A DNA stretch of 64,000 bases from an uncultured Christensenella sp. (GCA_910585955.1 CAJUGC010000003.1:158277-222276); one strand, 5' to 3'. Counted from the stretch's first letter, positions 41,312 through 50,696 are shown. Program-made: numbers and translations. The notes: a model not told the origin generated them from the sequence alone.

Positions 41312-44300
41312 TCATTCTTCCTCCGCGCCCGAGACCGCAACGTCTTTGTTTCCGCCGAGTTCCCTAAGCCGGGTTTCGGCTCGCGTAGAGCAAATTTCCT
41401 TATACGGACAGTAGTCGCAGGCGGTGGCCGTTCCGTCCGCATACGGCAGCGGCGAAATACAGCCGCCGTCGATATCCTCCATACCGCTTGCGAATATGTC
41501 GAGAGCATAATCGCAAATCTTGCTCATCTTCTCGTCGGAAAGCGCAAGCTCGTTCCGACCGAGTGAAAAGCCGCCTTTTTTGAGCGGTGTGACGCGGGCG
41601 TTTATTATCTCCGAATTGCCGCCGCAGGCGATCGTATTGTCGTGCTCCGCCGCTCCCTCCGCCGTCCCCTCGAACGCTCCCGTCATGCGGCAGTAATCGA
41701 GGCTGTCCGACCAATTGTTACCGACGGGAAAATAGAACATTCCGCCCACCTTAAAACCGTTTTCGCGAAGTACCGCCGCGTAAAACTGAAGTTGAAACTT
41801 TATTCCGTAATACAGCTTATCATAAGAAAGAGCCTTTTTTCCCTTATCGACGCGACCCGTTTTATAATCTATTACACGCGCTTTTTCGCCGCAAACGTCC
41901 ACTCTGTCCATGACGCCGACTATATCGGTCTCGCTGCCGTCGGAAAAGACATACGGACGCGTCCTAAAGCGAGGCGCGCTTTTACCGAACTTTTCTTCCT
42001 GCGCGAAAGGAACATAGCTTGAACGGGCAAACTGTACGGCAATCGTCCTGCATAGTTTTACGCTCTCGTCCGAAAGTCTCGAAAGTTTGTCTTCGGACAG
42101 CTCGCCGAAATCGGCGAAATCCTCTTTCATGACGCGGTCGAAAAGCGATTTCGCTCTCCTTTCCGGCTCGTCGAAAAGTCCGTCCGAAACGTAGCGTTCC
42201 GCCACTTTGTGAAGGATCGTACCGACGTCGCGCGGACGAAGCGTTCCGTCCTCGCGCTCTTTGAGTCGCAGACCGTATTGTAAAAAGTGACGGTACGGAC
42301 AAGCGAAAAAAGTTTGGATCTGCGATATGTACGCCGTGCGTTTCGGAAAAAATATGTCGTATCTCCTGTCGAGCACATAGTCGTCGCCGTTTTCGCGATA
42401 GAGCGCGGAAGCATCCTTTCCGAGCGCCGCGGCAAGCGCGGGCATATATGCGGGTCGTACTACCGCAGAGAGTCCCGAAAGAAAGAGCCGCCTTGCCGAA
42501 CGCGGACAGCAAGCAAGGCGCTCGACTTCCGTTGCGTCCGACGCCACCGCGGCTTTCATACGCTCGTCGAATGACGAACCGAACGTCGTTTTATCCGCGT
42601 TCTCGCGCCGTATGAGCGTCAACATACTCGAAGGCGCGGCTCCGTCGTCTGCGGTCGAGTAGGACAGAAACAGCCTGTCCGCCGACGACAGAAGATGTAA
42701 AAGCTCGCTCTCCGCACGCTCGTCCACCTCGCTCGTCTTGGGTTCTATAGCCGCCCCATACTTTTTCAGCACGTCTATTTCGTCGTCGCCGATCACGCCG
42801 CCGTCCCTCGTAACGAGAGGAAGCGCACCGTCGTTGAAACCGAGTACGAAAACCTTTTTAAATCGCTGTCCGCGAAAAAGCGAAGGTCCGCCTATCATGA
42901 CACAATCGTTTGTTCTCGGCAAATACGCCGCCGAACGCGCTTCTATTCCCGCTTTGAGAGTAGCAATAAGAAGTTCCGTCGAACAAACTCCGTCCCCGAT
43001 TATTTCGCGCATAAGGCGCACGGTGTCGCATATACCGCTTTGGAAACTCAAGACGTCGTACGGCGACGCAAGACGTTCGAGTCCCCTTCCTTTTTCGAGT
43101 ATACGCTCGCATAGCGTCGCAAACGCTTCCGCACTCATACTCGGTTCAATACTCTCCCTTACGTCCGTAACGAGCGCCATCAGAATTTCGCGCACTCTTT
43201 CCGCCGTCTTCTCTTCCGTCAGGAACGGTTCGCGTCTTTCTCCGCCGAAAGGAGAAAGAAAACCTTTATAGTCTATACGCCTGCGGTTACAGTAGTTCTC
43301 GAATTCCGAACAGTCTTTTTTTTCTATGCCCGTAAGAAAGCAACGAGCGAGCGCGACAAGCTTTTCGCGAGAAAGCCGGCCGCTCGAAGCCTCGAGCACG
43401 GCAAAGAGAAAACGCGCGCTCGGGTGAATGGAAAGCGGGTACTTCGCATCGAACTCGAACCTAAGCCCGAAGTCGCTCATGACTCGGGAAACCGTCGTAA
43501 AGTCGGCGTCTGCCGCAACTATGCAAAAGTCGGAAAATCGCGCTCCCGACTCGTAAATCTCGTTTCTTATACGGCTTGCCGCCGCGGAAAGTTCGCTTTC
43601 GAAATCGGTCGCGGAGTAAATTTCTATTTCGCTTGCATCGAGTTTGCAACCGTGAGCCGCTTCGGTCTCGTAGACGACAGTGCATAGCGCACGCTCCGCA
43701 ATCGCTTCTATCGCCGCACGGTACGCCGCCGTAAAACGATCGAAATTGAGAATGTACACCGTCGCGCCGTCGAGATAACCGCTCTTTTTAAGCGCGTCGG
43801 GAAGCGCCCTCAAAAGTTCCGCCGCGTCCGCAAACCGTCCTTCAATTCCCTTTTCGTATCTATCCAAAAGTTTTGCTATATCCGATATTTTCGACGAAAA
43901 CGCAGGATCGTCGCTTGCATAAGCCGCCTTCAAAAGCTCGTCGGCAGTTACCGACGACGACTGTATCTGCGAAAGCGCGTCATACATTGCGTCCGCAAAA
44001 CCCGTAAATCGAGCGCTCCTGTGAAAGCATTTCAGGTCTTTCCCATCCCCTATGAGCCGCCTGAGGAGCATGACCGCTCCGAAACGCGAAATATATCCTT
44101 CGGGACGATAACCCGTCTTGGAAAGCAATCGGGAAAAAGTCGCGACTTCGACGTCGAATGAACCTCCGCCGCCAAACAAACGACGCTCGGCATACAAAGT
44201 ATACCTGTCGGGAACAATGACTACCGTTCGCTTGTCTAAATCCGCTTTGCGTCGTTTTATGCGCAAAACGCAGTCGTCGAACGCCCGGACATAGGATTTC

Positions 44301-44323
44301 GATTTTATAATTTCGGGCTTCAT
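41312..44323 (-). CDS. addB: ATP-dependent nuclease subunit B (AddB), lacking the Walker A motif
   Basis: 1003 residues from the ATG at 44323. Body typical for AddB/RexB: VIVPDRYTLYAERRLF near residue 40, VFVLGFNDGALP, and the nuclease domain with GVMDRVDVCGEKARVIDYKTG. Iron-sulfur cysteines are recognisable: FACPYRHF and, at the C-terminus, CDYCPYKEIC. Most AddB start with a Walker A (GRAGSGKS); here the N-terminus reads MKPEIIKSKSYVRAFDDCVL and has none, as in RexB of lactic bacteria. No ribosome site precedes the start. First gene of the addBA operon. Confidence 0.9.
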   Translation of the reverse strand: MKPEIIKSKSYVRAFDDCVLRIKRRKADLDKRTVVIVPDRYTLYAERRLFGGGGSFDVEVATFSRLLSKTGYRPEGYISRFGAVMLLRRLIGDGKDLKCFHRSARFTGFADAMYDALSQIQSSSVTADELLKAAYASDDPAFSSKISDIAKLLDRYEKGIEGRFADAAELLRALPDALKKSGYLDGATVYILNFDRFTAAYRAAIEAIAERALCTVVYETEAAHGCKLDASEIEIYSATDFESELSAAASRIRNEIYESGARFSDFCIVAADADFTTVSRVMSDFGLRFEFDAKYPLSIHPSARFLFAVLEASSGRLSREKLVALARCFLTGIEKKDCSEFENYCNRRRIDYKGFLSPFGGERREPFLTEEKTAERVREILMALVTDVRESIEPSMSAEAFATLCERILEKGRGLERLASPYDVLSFQSGICDTVRLMREIIGDGVCSTELLIATLKAGIEARSAAYLPRTNDCVMIGGPSLFRGQRFKKVFVLGFNDGALPLVTRDGGVIGDDEIDVLKKYGAAIEPKTSEVDERAESELLHLLSSADRLFLSYSTADDGAAPSSMLTLIRRENADKTTFGSSFDERMKAAVASDATEVERLACCPRSARRLFLSGLSAVVRPAYMPALAAALGKDASALYRENGDDYVLDRRYDIFFPKRTAYISQIQTFFACPYRHFLQYGLRLKEREDGTLRPRDVGTILHKVAERYVSDGLFDEPERRAKSLFDRVMKEDFADFGELSEDKLSRLSDESVKLCRTIAVQFARSSYVPFAQEEKFGKSAPRFRTRPYVFSDGSETDIVGVMDRVDVCGEKARVIDYKTGRVDKGKKALSYDKLYYGIKFQLQFYAAVLRENGFKVGGMFYFPVGNNWSDSLDYCRMTGAFEGTAEGAAEHDNTIACGGNSEIINARVTPLKKGGFSLGRNELALSDEKMSKICDYALDIFASGMEDIDGGCISPLPYADGTATACDYCPYKEICSTRAETRLRELGGNKDVAVSGAEEE

Positions 44324-44331
44324 TCTGATAT

Positions 44332-44359
44332 TGTATATTGATTTGGGTTGATAAATCAA
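44332..44359 (-). promoter_or_regulatory. addB: Probable promoter of addBA
   Basis: Minus-strand TTGATT (44359-44354), 16-nt spacer, TATACA (44337-44332). Expected start near 44325, at the ATG itself, so the transcript may be leaderless. It overlaps the -35 region of the divergent promoter. Confidence 0.5.
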
Positions 44360-44376
44360 GCGTTTTGTGCTATACT
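44348..44376 (+). promoter_or_regulatory. Sigma-A promoter of the lipoprotein gene at 44405
   Basis: TTGATA (44348-44353), 17-nt spacer, TATACT (44371-44376); GGAGA lies 9 nt before the ATG. Confidence 0.75.
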
Positions 44377-44404
44377 TTAAAAAAATCCGTTCGGAGACAT
44401 ATAA

Positions 44405-45367
44405 ATGAAAAAGAAAATCCCATTGATTTTTATCCTGTGTATAACTGCATTTACATTTGCCGCTTGCGGAGAAAGTTGTGCGCAGACTCAGCTTTCCTTC
44501 GGCGCAAAACTGCCCTGGGATATGCCGCGACTCTATGAAAAGAGCATATTCGACATATCGGAATACACTATGAAAGAAATAAACGAAATGGGCGTTCGGG
44601 ACAAGCAGCTCTCTTCGGGCACTCTCACTTTTACTCTCGAAGAAGCGGATAACGGCAACGCAAGCCTTGATATGCGCACCGAAATAACTTATTTCGATAT
44701 AGAGGAGAACGGCTCGGACAGAGGTCTTACAGACGTTTACTCGTCAAACGTCGTTTTCGACAAGCTGACCCTCGCTCCGCGCTCGTCGGCAAAATCCGCC
44801 GCGCTCGCAAAACGCAGCGACAAAGAGGATAAAAGCTATTCGCTTACCGTAGACTACGGCGCAAACACCGAAACTTTGACCTTTGCCGGCAAAGAGCCGC
44901 AGACGCGAAATATCGATCTGAATGGACAATACTTCGATAACGAACAGCTCTTCTATCTCATGCGCGCTTTTCCTTCCCTTACGACGACGGGTTCTCAAGC
45001 GTTTACGCTTCATGTTCCGCTCGACGCGTTTTCATACTCTCATCCTGCCTACGGAATGATTATGAGCGTGGGGAAAGATACGCAAGCCGTTCGTCTCGAA
45101 AATTGGAAGGGCGCAAGCGATTATTCGATGGACAAGGCGGAGGACGGAACGCTTGCTCCGCTCTGCTACTCGGTCTCGGTCGCGATAAACGGAACCAACT
45201 CGGGCACGCCCATTCTTGCGACCTATGCCGCAAACCCTTTCGCGGTTACGCAGAACATATCGACAAACAAGGTGCTGACTTCCATGACTACTACCGTCTA
45301 CGGTTCGGTCACGCGCACCACTTACTACACGCTTACCGACTACGTCGCACTTGCTCCGAACGCTTAA
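44405..45367 (+). CDS. Lipoprotein of unknown function
   Basis: 320 residues. Lipoprotein signal with lipobox FAAC (Cys 21). The mature part is predicted beta-rich with no repeats; landmarks KLPWDMPRLYEKSIFDISEY near the start and TTTVYGSVTRTTYYTL near the end. I do not recognise the family. It is alone in its transcription unit, divergent from addBA and closed by a terminator at 45425. An earlier membrane-anchoring role or substrate binding is possible; nothing in the sequence decides it. Confidence 0.65.
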   Translation: MKKKIPLIFILCITAFTFAACGESCAQTQLSFGAKLPWDMPRLYEKSIFDISEYTMKEINEMGVRDKQLSSGTLTFTLEEADNGNASLDMRTEITYFDIEENGSDRGLTDVYSSNVVFDKLTLAPRSSAKSAALAKRSDKEDKSYSLTVDYGANTETLTFAGKEPQTRNIDLNGQYFDNEQLFYLMRAFPSLTTTGSQAFTLHVPLDAFSYSHPAYGMIMSVGKDTQAVRLENWKGASDYSMDKAEDGTLAPLCYSVSVAINGTNSGTPILATYAANPFAVTQNISTNKVLTSMTTTVYGSVTRTTYYTLTDYVALAPNA

Positions 45368-45424
45368 ACGCCTGTTTAAAAGATAAACTCAATACGAAGA
45401 ACAAAGAATATATTTTGAAACGAA

Positions 45425-45470
45425 AAAGCGGCGAATAGGACGAACTGTCCGATACGCCGCTTGTCTTTTT
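45425..45470. terminator. Bidirectional terminator between the lipoprotein gene and gltX
   Basis: AAGCGGCG pairs with CGCCGCTT, with an inner GGAC/GTCC stem, followed by GTCTTTTT on the plus strand and a T-run on the minus strand. Confidence 0.75.
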
Positions 45471-45494
45471 ATCGACTTTTTTATCTGCGTTTTA

Positions 45495-46913
45495 TTATTT
45501 CGAAAGGCGAGCATAAACCTTTTCGAGCCGCTCGAGGCACTTCTTCTCGCCGAGAAGGTGCGCCATTTCGGTTGCTCCTCCGGGAGTAGACTGCGCGCCC
45601 GTTATCGCTATACGGAATATCCACAGCACCTGACCTTTTTTTAGTCCTTTATCCGCCGCAAGGTTTTCGAGATTGACGGCAAGATTTTCCTCGCCCTTTT
45701 TCACGACTTCCTTAAGCGACGGGATAAGCTCGCGGGCAAGAGCGCAATCGGTCTTCCACTTCTTGTTGACGAACAGCTCGAGGTCGAAAGAGTCGAACTC
45801 CGTCAAAAACTCCGTAAGCCGCCCTACGTCCGCAAGCACCTCGCAACGCGAGTGCAAGAGTTCGGACAAAAAGCGAAGATCATACCCCTTGAGATAGTCG
45901 ACTTTCTCATAGAAAGGAAGAGCTTTTGCGTGGAAAGTATCGACGTCGAGCTCGCGGATATACAGCGAGTTGAGCCAACGCATTTTGTTTTCGTCGAAAA
46001 CAGACGGGGACTTCGAAAGCCCCTCGATATCGAAGCGCTCCTTAAGCTGTTCGAGCGTAAACTTTTCGGTGTCGTCCTTGCTGCTCCAGCCGAGAAGAGC
46101 TATATAGTTGACTATAGCTTCGCCGAGATAGCCTTTCTTGATAAAGTCCTCATAGCTTGCGTCGCCGTCGCGCTTGCTCAGCTTGTGCCGCTCGTCGCGC
46201 ATTATGGGCTGGAGGTGGATATACTTTGGTATCTCCCACCCCAAAGCGCGATACAAGAGGTTGTACTTGGGCGTAGAGGACAGATACTCTATGCCGCGAA
46301 TGACGTAGTTTATACCCATAAGGTGATCGTCTATGACGTTTGCGAAGTTGTACGTCGGCATACCGTCGGACTTTATGAGCACGTTGTCCTCGAGCTCCTT
46401 GTAGTCGACGGTGATGTCGCCGAATACGAGATCGGTATATGTGTCGCTTCCCGTCTCGGGAATGTTCTGGCGAATGACGTACTTCTCGCCCGCCGCAATG
46501 CGCTTTTCGGCTTCCTCTCGCGAGAGCTTTAAACAGTGCTTATCATACTTCACCGCTCCGTCCGCGTGGATCTTTTCGAGCCGCTCTTTCGTGCAGAAAC
46601 AGTAGTATGCGTCCCCGCTGTCTACAAGTTGTTTCGCGTACTTTTGATAGATCTCCTTGCGCTCGGTCTGCACATACGGACCGTAGTCGCCGCCGACGTC
46701 GGGACCCTCGTCGTAGGTTATACCCGCGTCCTTAAGCGTGCGGCGAATGATGTCGACCGCGCCCTCGACGTAGCGCTCGAGGTCGGTGTCCTCTATTCTC
46801 AAGATGAACTTGCCGTCGTTCTTTTTCGCATACAGATAGGCGTAAAGCGCGGTGCGCAGTCCGCCGATATGAAGATAGCCTGTGGGGCTGGGTGCAAATC
46901 TCGTTCTTACCAT
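45495..46913 (-). CDS. gltX: Glutamyl-tRNA synthetase
   Basis: 472 residues, normal length. Class I signatures: HIGH-type PSPTGYLHIGGLRTALY (about 9-25) and KMSKS-type KLSKRDGD (about 243-250). A zinc-type insert is reduced: CFCTKERL is present around 108-115. It charges tRNA-Glu (and perhaps tRNA-Gln, which would need GatCAB, not visible here). AAAGGAG precedes the ATG at 46913; the promoter at 47007 gives a leader of about 90 nt. Confidence 0.95.
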   Translation of the reverse strand: MVRTRFAPSPTGYLHIGGLRTALYAYLYAKKNDGKFILRIEDTDLERYVEGAVDIIRRTLKDAGITYDEGPDVGGDYGPYVQTERKEIYQKYAKQLVDSGDAYYCFCTKERLEKIHADGAVKYDKHCLKLSREEAEKRIAAGEKYVIRQNIPETGSDTYTDLVFGDITVDYKELEDNVLIKSDGMPTYNFANVIDDHLMGINYVIRGIEYLSSTPKYNLLYRALGWEIPKYIHLQPIMRDERHKLSKRDGDASYEDFIKKGYLGEAIVNYIALLGWSSKDDTEKFTLEQLKERFDIEGLSKSPSVFDENKMRWLNSLYIRELDVDTFHAKALPFYEKVDYLKGYDLRFLSELLHSRCEVLADVGRLTEFLTEFDSFDLELFVNKKWKTDCALARELIPSLKEVVKKGEENLAVNLENLAADKGLKKGQVLWIFRIAITGAQSTPGGATEMAHLLGEKKCLERLEKVYARLSK

Positions 46914-46932
46914 AACTCTCCTTTCATTGCGA

Positions 46933-46961
46933 TTGACAAACCGACGCCCGTGTGGTATATT
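46933..46961 (+). promoter_or_regulatory. Sigma-A promoter of the PepV-like dipeptidase gene
   Basis: TTGACA (46933-46938), 17-nt spacer, TATATT (46956-46961). Start near 46968; leader about 87 nt. Confidence 0.75.
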
Positions 46962-47006
46962 ATAGGCGAGCGCGGCTACGGTCGCGACTTTAATATCGTC
47001 ACCTGC

Positions 47007-47035
47007 ATTATATCACTCTTAGGGACATAACGCAA
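47007..47035 (-). promoter_or_regulatory. gltX: Sigma-A promoter of gltX
   Basis: Minus-strand TTGCGT (47035-47030), 17-nt spacer, TATAAT (47012-47007). It faces the promoter at 46933, so the two leaders overlap as antisense over about 30 nt. Confidence 0.7.
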
Positions 47036-47054
47036 GCGAAAAGGACGGCGAAAA

Positions 47055-48446
47055 ATGCTTAACGACCTCAAAGAAATAATAGCTATCGACAGCGTTTACG
47101 GCGAGCCTTCCGAGGGCGCTCCGTTCGGGAAAAAGCCACGGGCGGCGCTCGATTGGTTTCTCGCCAAATCAAAGAGCTTCGGCTTTAAAACGGGGGAACT
47201 CGACGGATATTGCGGCTGGGCGGAGATAGGCAGCGGAGAGCGCATGATAGGAGTACTGTGTCACCTCGACGTCGTGCCCGCGGGCGACGGCTGGACTTTC
47301 CCTCCTTACGAAATGACCGTCGACGGCGGCAAGATCTACGGCAGAGGAGTCGCAGACGACAAGGGCGCGCTCGTAGCCTGTATGCACGCCTTAAAGTCCA
47401 TAAATGACGAGGGCGAGAAACTCAGCGGACGCATTCGCATAATCGTCGGTTGCAACGAAGAGAACGGTTCTGCTTGTATGCAGCACTACGCCGAACACGG
47501 TGAAATACCCTCCTGCTCGATCGTGCCCGACGCGGACTTTCCGATAATCAACAGCGAAAAGGGCATACTCACGCACGAGGTCAAAATTCCGCTCGACGAC
47601 TTCTTCAAGGATAACATTGTCGAGCTTTGCGGCGGCTTAAAGAGCAACGTCGTCCCCGACCGCGCTCATGTGATAATAAAAAGAGGCTCGCCGCTCTACG
47701 AGAGAATAAAGTCTTTCTCGCACCTCGACGAGCGTCTTTTCCGCACCTCTCCGATAATCGAAAAAATCATAACCGACGGTAACGAGATTAAGGACTTCGG
47801 AATAAACGACGGAGACAAGGGACTTAGAATAGAAACAACGGGGATCGCGGGTCACGCCATGGATCCCGAAAAGGGCGACAACGCGATTTGGAAGATATTT
47901 TCGCTTCTTTCGGCTTTCGGCGGCTCGAAAACAGTCGAAGCCGTATATGAGTATATGTGCACGCCGCTCTCGTGCGAGAAGTTCGGTTTCTCCTGCGAAG
48001 ACGAGCAATCTGGCGACACAACATTCAATCTCGGCGTAGCAAATACCGACGGCAAAGCTTTGAAGCTTACACTGAATATCCGTATTCCCGTCTGCTGCGA
48101 CAAAGAGAAAATAATCCCCGCCATGCTCGCAAAGATGCCCGAGGGCACGAAGATAACCGAGACGATGTTCTCCCCCAATCTCTTTATTGACAAGGACGCG
48201 CCGCTCGTCAAGACGCTTTTGAAAGTCTATGCGGACGTTACGGGAAACGAAACCTACTGCATTAAGACGGGAGGCGGCACATATGCCAAGGAGCTTCCCC
48301 GCGCCGTCGCGTTCGGTCCGACATTCCCGAACACCGTCACGAATCTGCATAACGCCGACGAGAATTTGCCCGTGACGGAATTCGAAGCGCTCTTGCCCAT
48401 ATATCGCGCCGCCATGCTCGCGCTGGACAAGGCGACGGAGATTTGA
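47055..48446 (+). CDS. M20-family dipeptidase (PepV/Sapep-like)
   Basis: 463 residues, normal for PepV. Metal ligands can be placed: H and D in CHLDVVPAGDGW (about 73-84), D in GRGVADDKG, the catalytic/metal E pair in GCNEENGS, D in VPDADFP, and the last H in TNLHNADENL. The lid domain inserts at about 180-400. It would cleave dipeptides with two zinc (or manganese) ions in the cytoplasm. Ribosome site AAGGACGG is close to the ATG. Confidence 0.9.
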   Translation: MLNDLKEIIAIDSVYGEPSEGAPFGKKPRAALDWFLAKSKSFGFKTGELDGYCGWAEIGSGERMIGVLCHLDVVPAGDGWTFPPYEMTVDGGKIYGRGVADDKGALVACMHALKSINDEGEKLSGRIRIIVGCNEENGSACMQHYAEHGEIPSCSIVPDADFPIINSEKGILTHEVKIPLDDFFKDNIVELCGGLKSNVVPDRAHVIIKRGSPLYERIKSFSHLDERLFRTSPIIEKIITDGNEIKDFGINDGDKGLRIETTGIAGHAMDPEKGDNAIWKIFSLLSAFGGSKTVEAVYEYMCTPLSCEKFGFSCEDEQSGDTTFNLGVANTDGKALKLTLNIRIPVCCDKEKIIPAMLAKMPEGTKITETMFSPNLFIDKDAPLVKTLLKVYADVTGNETYCIKTGGGTYAKELPRAVAFGPTFPNTVTNLHNADENLPVTEFEALLPIYRAAMLALDKATEI

Positions 48447-48461
48447 CCTGTAATTAATATA

Positions 48462-48490
48462 TTTAGTAAAAACAATGCGTAAACTATATA
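48462..48490 (+). promoter_or_regulatory. Possible promoter of trx
   Basis: TTTAGT (48462-48467), 17-nt spacer, TATATA (48485-48490). Weak -35 match; AAAAAGGAG and ATG at 48507 follow. Confidence 0.4.
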
Positions 48491-48506
48491 AAAAGGAGAA
48501 TAAACA

Positions 48507-48809
48507 ATGCTTGAACTGACCAGTGAAAATTTCGAAACCGAAGTAAAAAATTACGACGGCAAAGTGCTTGTAGACTTTTGGGCGCCCTGGTGCGGACCGT
48601 GCCGCGCTCAAACCCCCATACTCGAGACGTTTGCGGCGGAACGCGCCGACGTCAAAGTCGCAAAAGTCAACACCGACAACCAGCCCGAGCTCGCAAAGAG
48701 CTTCGGCATAATGAGTATTCCCACGCTCATCGTGTTCGAGGGCGGCGAGGTAATGACCAAAGCAGTCGGACTTCACCCCCTTGCCGAGCTCAAAAAACTT
48801 GTTGGGTGA
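48507..48809 (+). CDS. trxA: Thioredoxin
   Basis: 100 residues. Active site WAPWCGPCRAQTP (about 27-39) with the standard CGPC, then KVNTDNQPELAKSFGIMSIP with the cis-proline. General disulfide reductant of the cytoplasm. A strong bidirectional terminator follows. No thioredoxin reductase gene is nearby. Confidence 0.93.
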   Translation: MLELTSENFETEVKNYDGKVLVDFWAPWCGPCRAQTPILETFAAERADVKVAKVNTDNQPELAKSFGIMSIPTLIVFEGGEVMTKAVGLHPLAELKKLVG

Positions 48810-48845
48810 TATGGGAACATAAAAAAGAAAATCAACAGAGCTCAC

Positions 48846-48875
48846 AAAAAGCCCGTCGCGGAGACGGGCTTTTTG
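48846..48875. terminator. Bidirectional terminator between trx and the AbiH gene
   Basis: AAAAAGCCCGTC pairs with GACGGGCTTTTT (12 bp, loop of 5), with T-runs on both strands. It can close trx and, 75 nt after its stop codon, the AbiH gene. Confidence 0.85.
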
Positions 48876-48951
48876 CGTTTTATTGCACAGCTATTGTTGC
48901 ACAGTGATTTACGCTTTGTTTCAACTGTTGCGGTTTACCTTAACTCCGCTA

Positions 48952-50640
48952 TTATCTCGAGAATGTTTCCGTAATGTCTTTTCCGACATAATGAGCATTG
49001 CGGGCGCCGATTTTTTGTTTATTGTAAATAAGCGAACCGTCGAGAAGGGAATACTTGCGGATTCGGTTGTTATAGACGAACGTAATGTCGTCGTCCGTAA
49101 CGAGCACGCGGCACAGCCGCGACACAAGCAAGTGTTGGTGATTGCAGGCAAACTCCCCCGCAAGCGCCCAATGTCCTTCATTTTTTCGAAAAAGCAATAC
49201 GCCTGGATCGAGTCCGAACATTACAGTCAAAAGACAGCTGTCGTTCGCACAAAAGACCGCGCGCTTGAGCCCCGACGGCATTGTCGCCGAATAGTCGACG
49301 GTTTCGGTTGCGGAGTCGACAATCATGAGGTCGTTGCCTTTTTTCAGCACCGTCCATTTTCCGTCATTCGATCGGCACAGCGGCTTTTCTTTGACTTCCT
49401 TTACGGCGGTTTTTGCGTCGCTTTGCAACGGCGTCACGGAAACGGCGTCGGTGCAAAAAACCGTAACCTGCGACTTATCTATCTCCAGGATCTCTAAAAG
49501 ATTCTCAAGGTTTAAAAGATCGTCCAATCCGTAGCACCCGAAGTACCACCGGGCATTGCTCGGATCGTCTAAGCTCGACTTGACTTTCGAATAATAGTCC
49601 CTGTCCGTTTCGGAAAACGAATGTCCGACGGTAATGACTTTGTCCGTCTTGCCGAGCCCCGCAAAGAACTCCTCGTGTGCCGCAATAATTTTTGCCGTAT
49701 CTTTTGTCAGATACTCGTCGTAACCCGAAATCCAATCGATGACGTTTTCCCGCACCGTTTGAACAAACGCCCTTCTAAACCTGCTTATCCTGCTTTTTTG
49801 CCTTGTTTTCGGCTCGAAACCCTCGTCGCTCGCCTCGAGCAAGTGCCCGAGAATAAGCGGCTCGGGCGGCTTTCCCTTCTGCTTTACGCGACAGCCGTGG
49901 ATATAACACACGTTTTCTTTGGGCACGCCGTACAGCTCTTCGACAAACTCGGTATAGTTGAAGTCGAGAACTTTGCCGCCCGTAAACATATTCTTAAGCG
50001 GTCTGTCCGCCGTATTCGACGCAAGCGTGTTCACCCATTTGCGGAAACGTTTCGGAAGCTCCGTCGCCACGGTCTGTATGGGCTGGGCGGCGGCTTCCAC
50101 TGCCATATAGTATTCCGCCGCGCCGCTGTCCTCATTATACACATCGAAAATATCCAGCCACATATCGACTATATCTTCGCTACTCATGGCTTCTATATCG
50201 AAATGCGCGAGTGCGTTCTCGAAGTCCGCCCAGACGTCCTCGACCGTAATATAGGTTTCGAGCGCCGAACGGAGAGAGCTATGCTTGCCCAAACAATCTC
50301 GAAAGTCGTAGTAGCTCGACTCGATTCCGTGCATGAGGTCGAATCCGTTGCCGAGAATGTACAGCACATTGTCGTCCTCGGGGCGTATATCCTCGATCGG
50401 CACGACTCGCCATGCTTTCAAGCGTTTAACAAACTCTCGGCGCTTTTCTTCCGCCTTTTTTCTCCGTATTTCTTTTTCTCTTTCTTCGCGCTCTCTTTCT
50501 TTCCGTTCGCGCTCTTTCGCCCGACACTCGGGACATAGCGGCTTCGTTACGTCGGCTTTATCCGACGGGATTTCAGCGTCATAGATTCGGCGCAGAAATG
50601 TAGTGCCGCACAGACTGCATTTTTCTTCATGAGCGTACAT
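48952..50640 (-). CDS. AbiH-family phage-defence protein with zinc-ribbon N-terminus and beta-rich C-terminus
   Basis: 562 residues. N-terminal zinc ribbon (C8, C11, C36, C39) runs into a highly charged coiled coil (40-78, Arg/Glu-rich). The AbiH core (about 90-395) is clear: LYILGNGFDLMHGI (93-106), FNYTEFVEELYG (227-238), YIHGC, GHLLEASDEGFE and the late VGHSFSETDRDY (338-349). AbiH proteins abort phage infection. Residues 405-562 are an added beta-rich region of WD-repeat-like strands (DGKWTVLKKGNDLMIVDSAT, YNNRIRKYSLLDGSLIYN). It stands alone between trx and rplQ; ribosome site GAGGAG is good but no promoter is seen after the rplQ terminator. Confidence 0.8.
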   Translation of the reverse strand: MYAHEEKCSLCGTTFLRRIYDAEIPSDKADVTKPLCPECRAKERERKEREREEREKEIRRKKAEEKRREFVKRLKAWRVVPIEDIRPEDDNVLYILGNGFDLMHGIESSYYDFRDCLGKHSSLRSALETYITVEDVWADFENALAHFDIEAMSSEDIVDMWLDIFDVYNEDSGAAEYYMAVEAAAQPIQTVATELPKRFRKWVNTLASNTADRPLKNMFTGGKVLDFNYTEFVEELYGVPKENVCYIHGCRVKQKGKPPEPLILGHLLEASDEGFEPKTRQKSRISRFRRAFVQTVRENVIDWISGYDEYLTKDTAKIIAAHEEFFAGLGKTDKVITVGHSFSETDRDYYSKVKSSLDDPSNARWYFGCYGLDDLLNLENLLEILEIDKSQVTVFCTDAVSVTPLQSDAKTAVKEVKEKPLCRSNDGKWTVLKKGNDLMIVDSATETVDYSATMPSGLKRAVFCANDSCLLTVMFGLDPGVLLFRKNEGHWALAGEFACNHQHLLVSRLCRVLVTDDDITFVYNNRIRKYSLLDGSLIYNKQKIGARNAHYVGKDITETFSR

Positions 50641-50696
50641 CTTTCGAATCTCCTCGGTTGTTTTGCTTTTCGACCTTTGCTTTCGCCCGAAACAGA

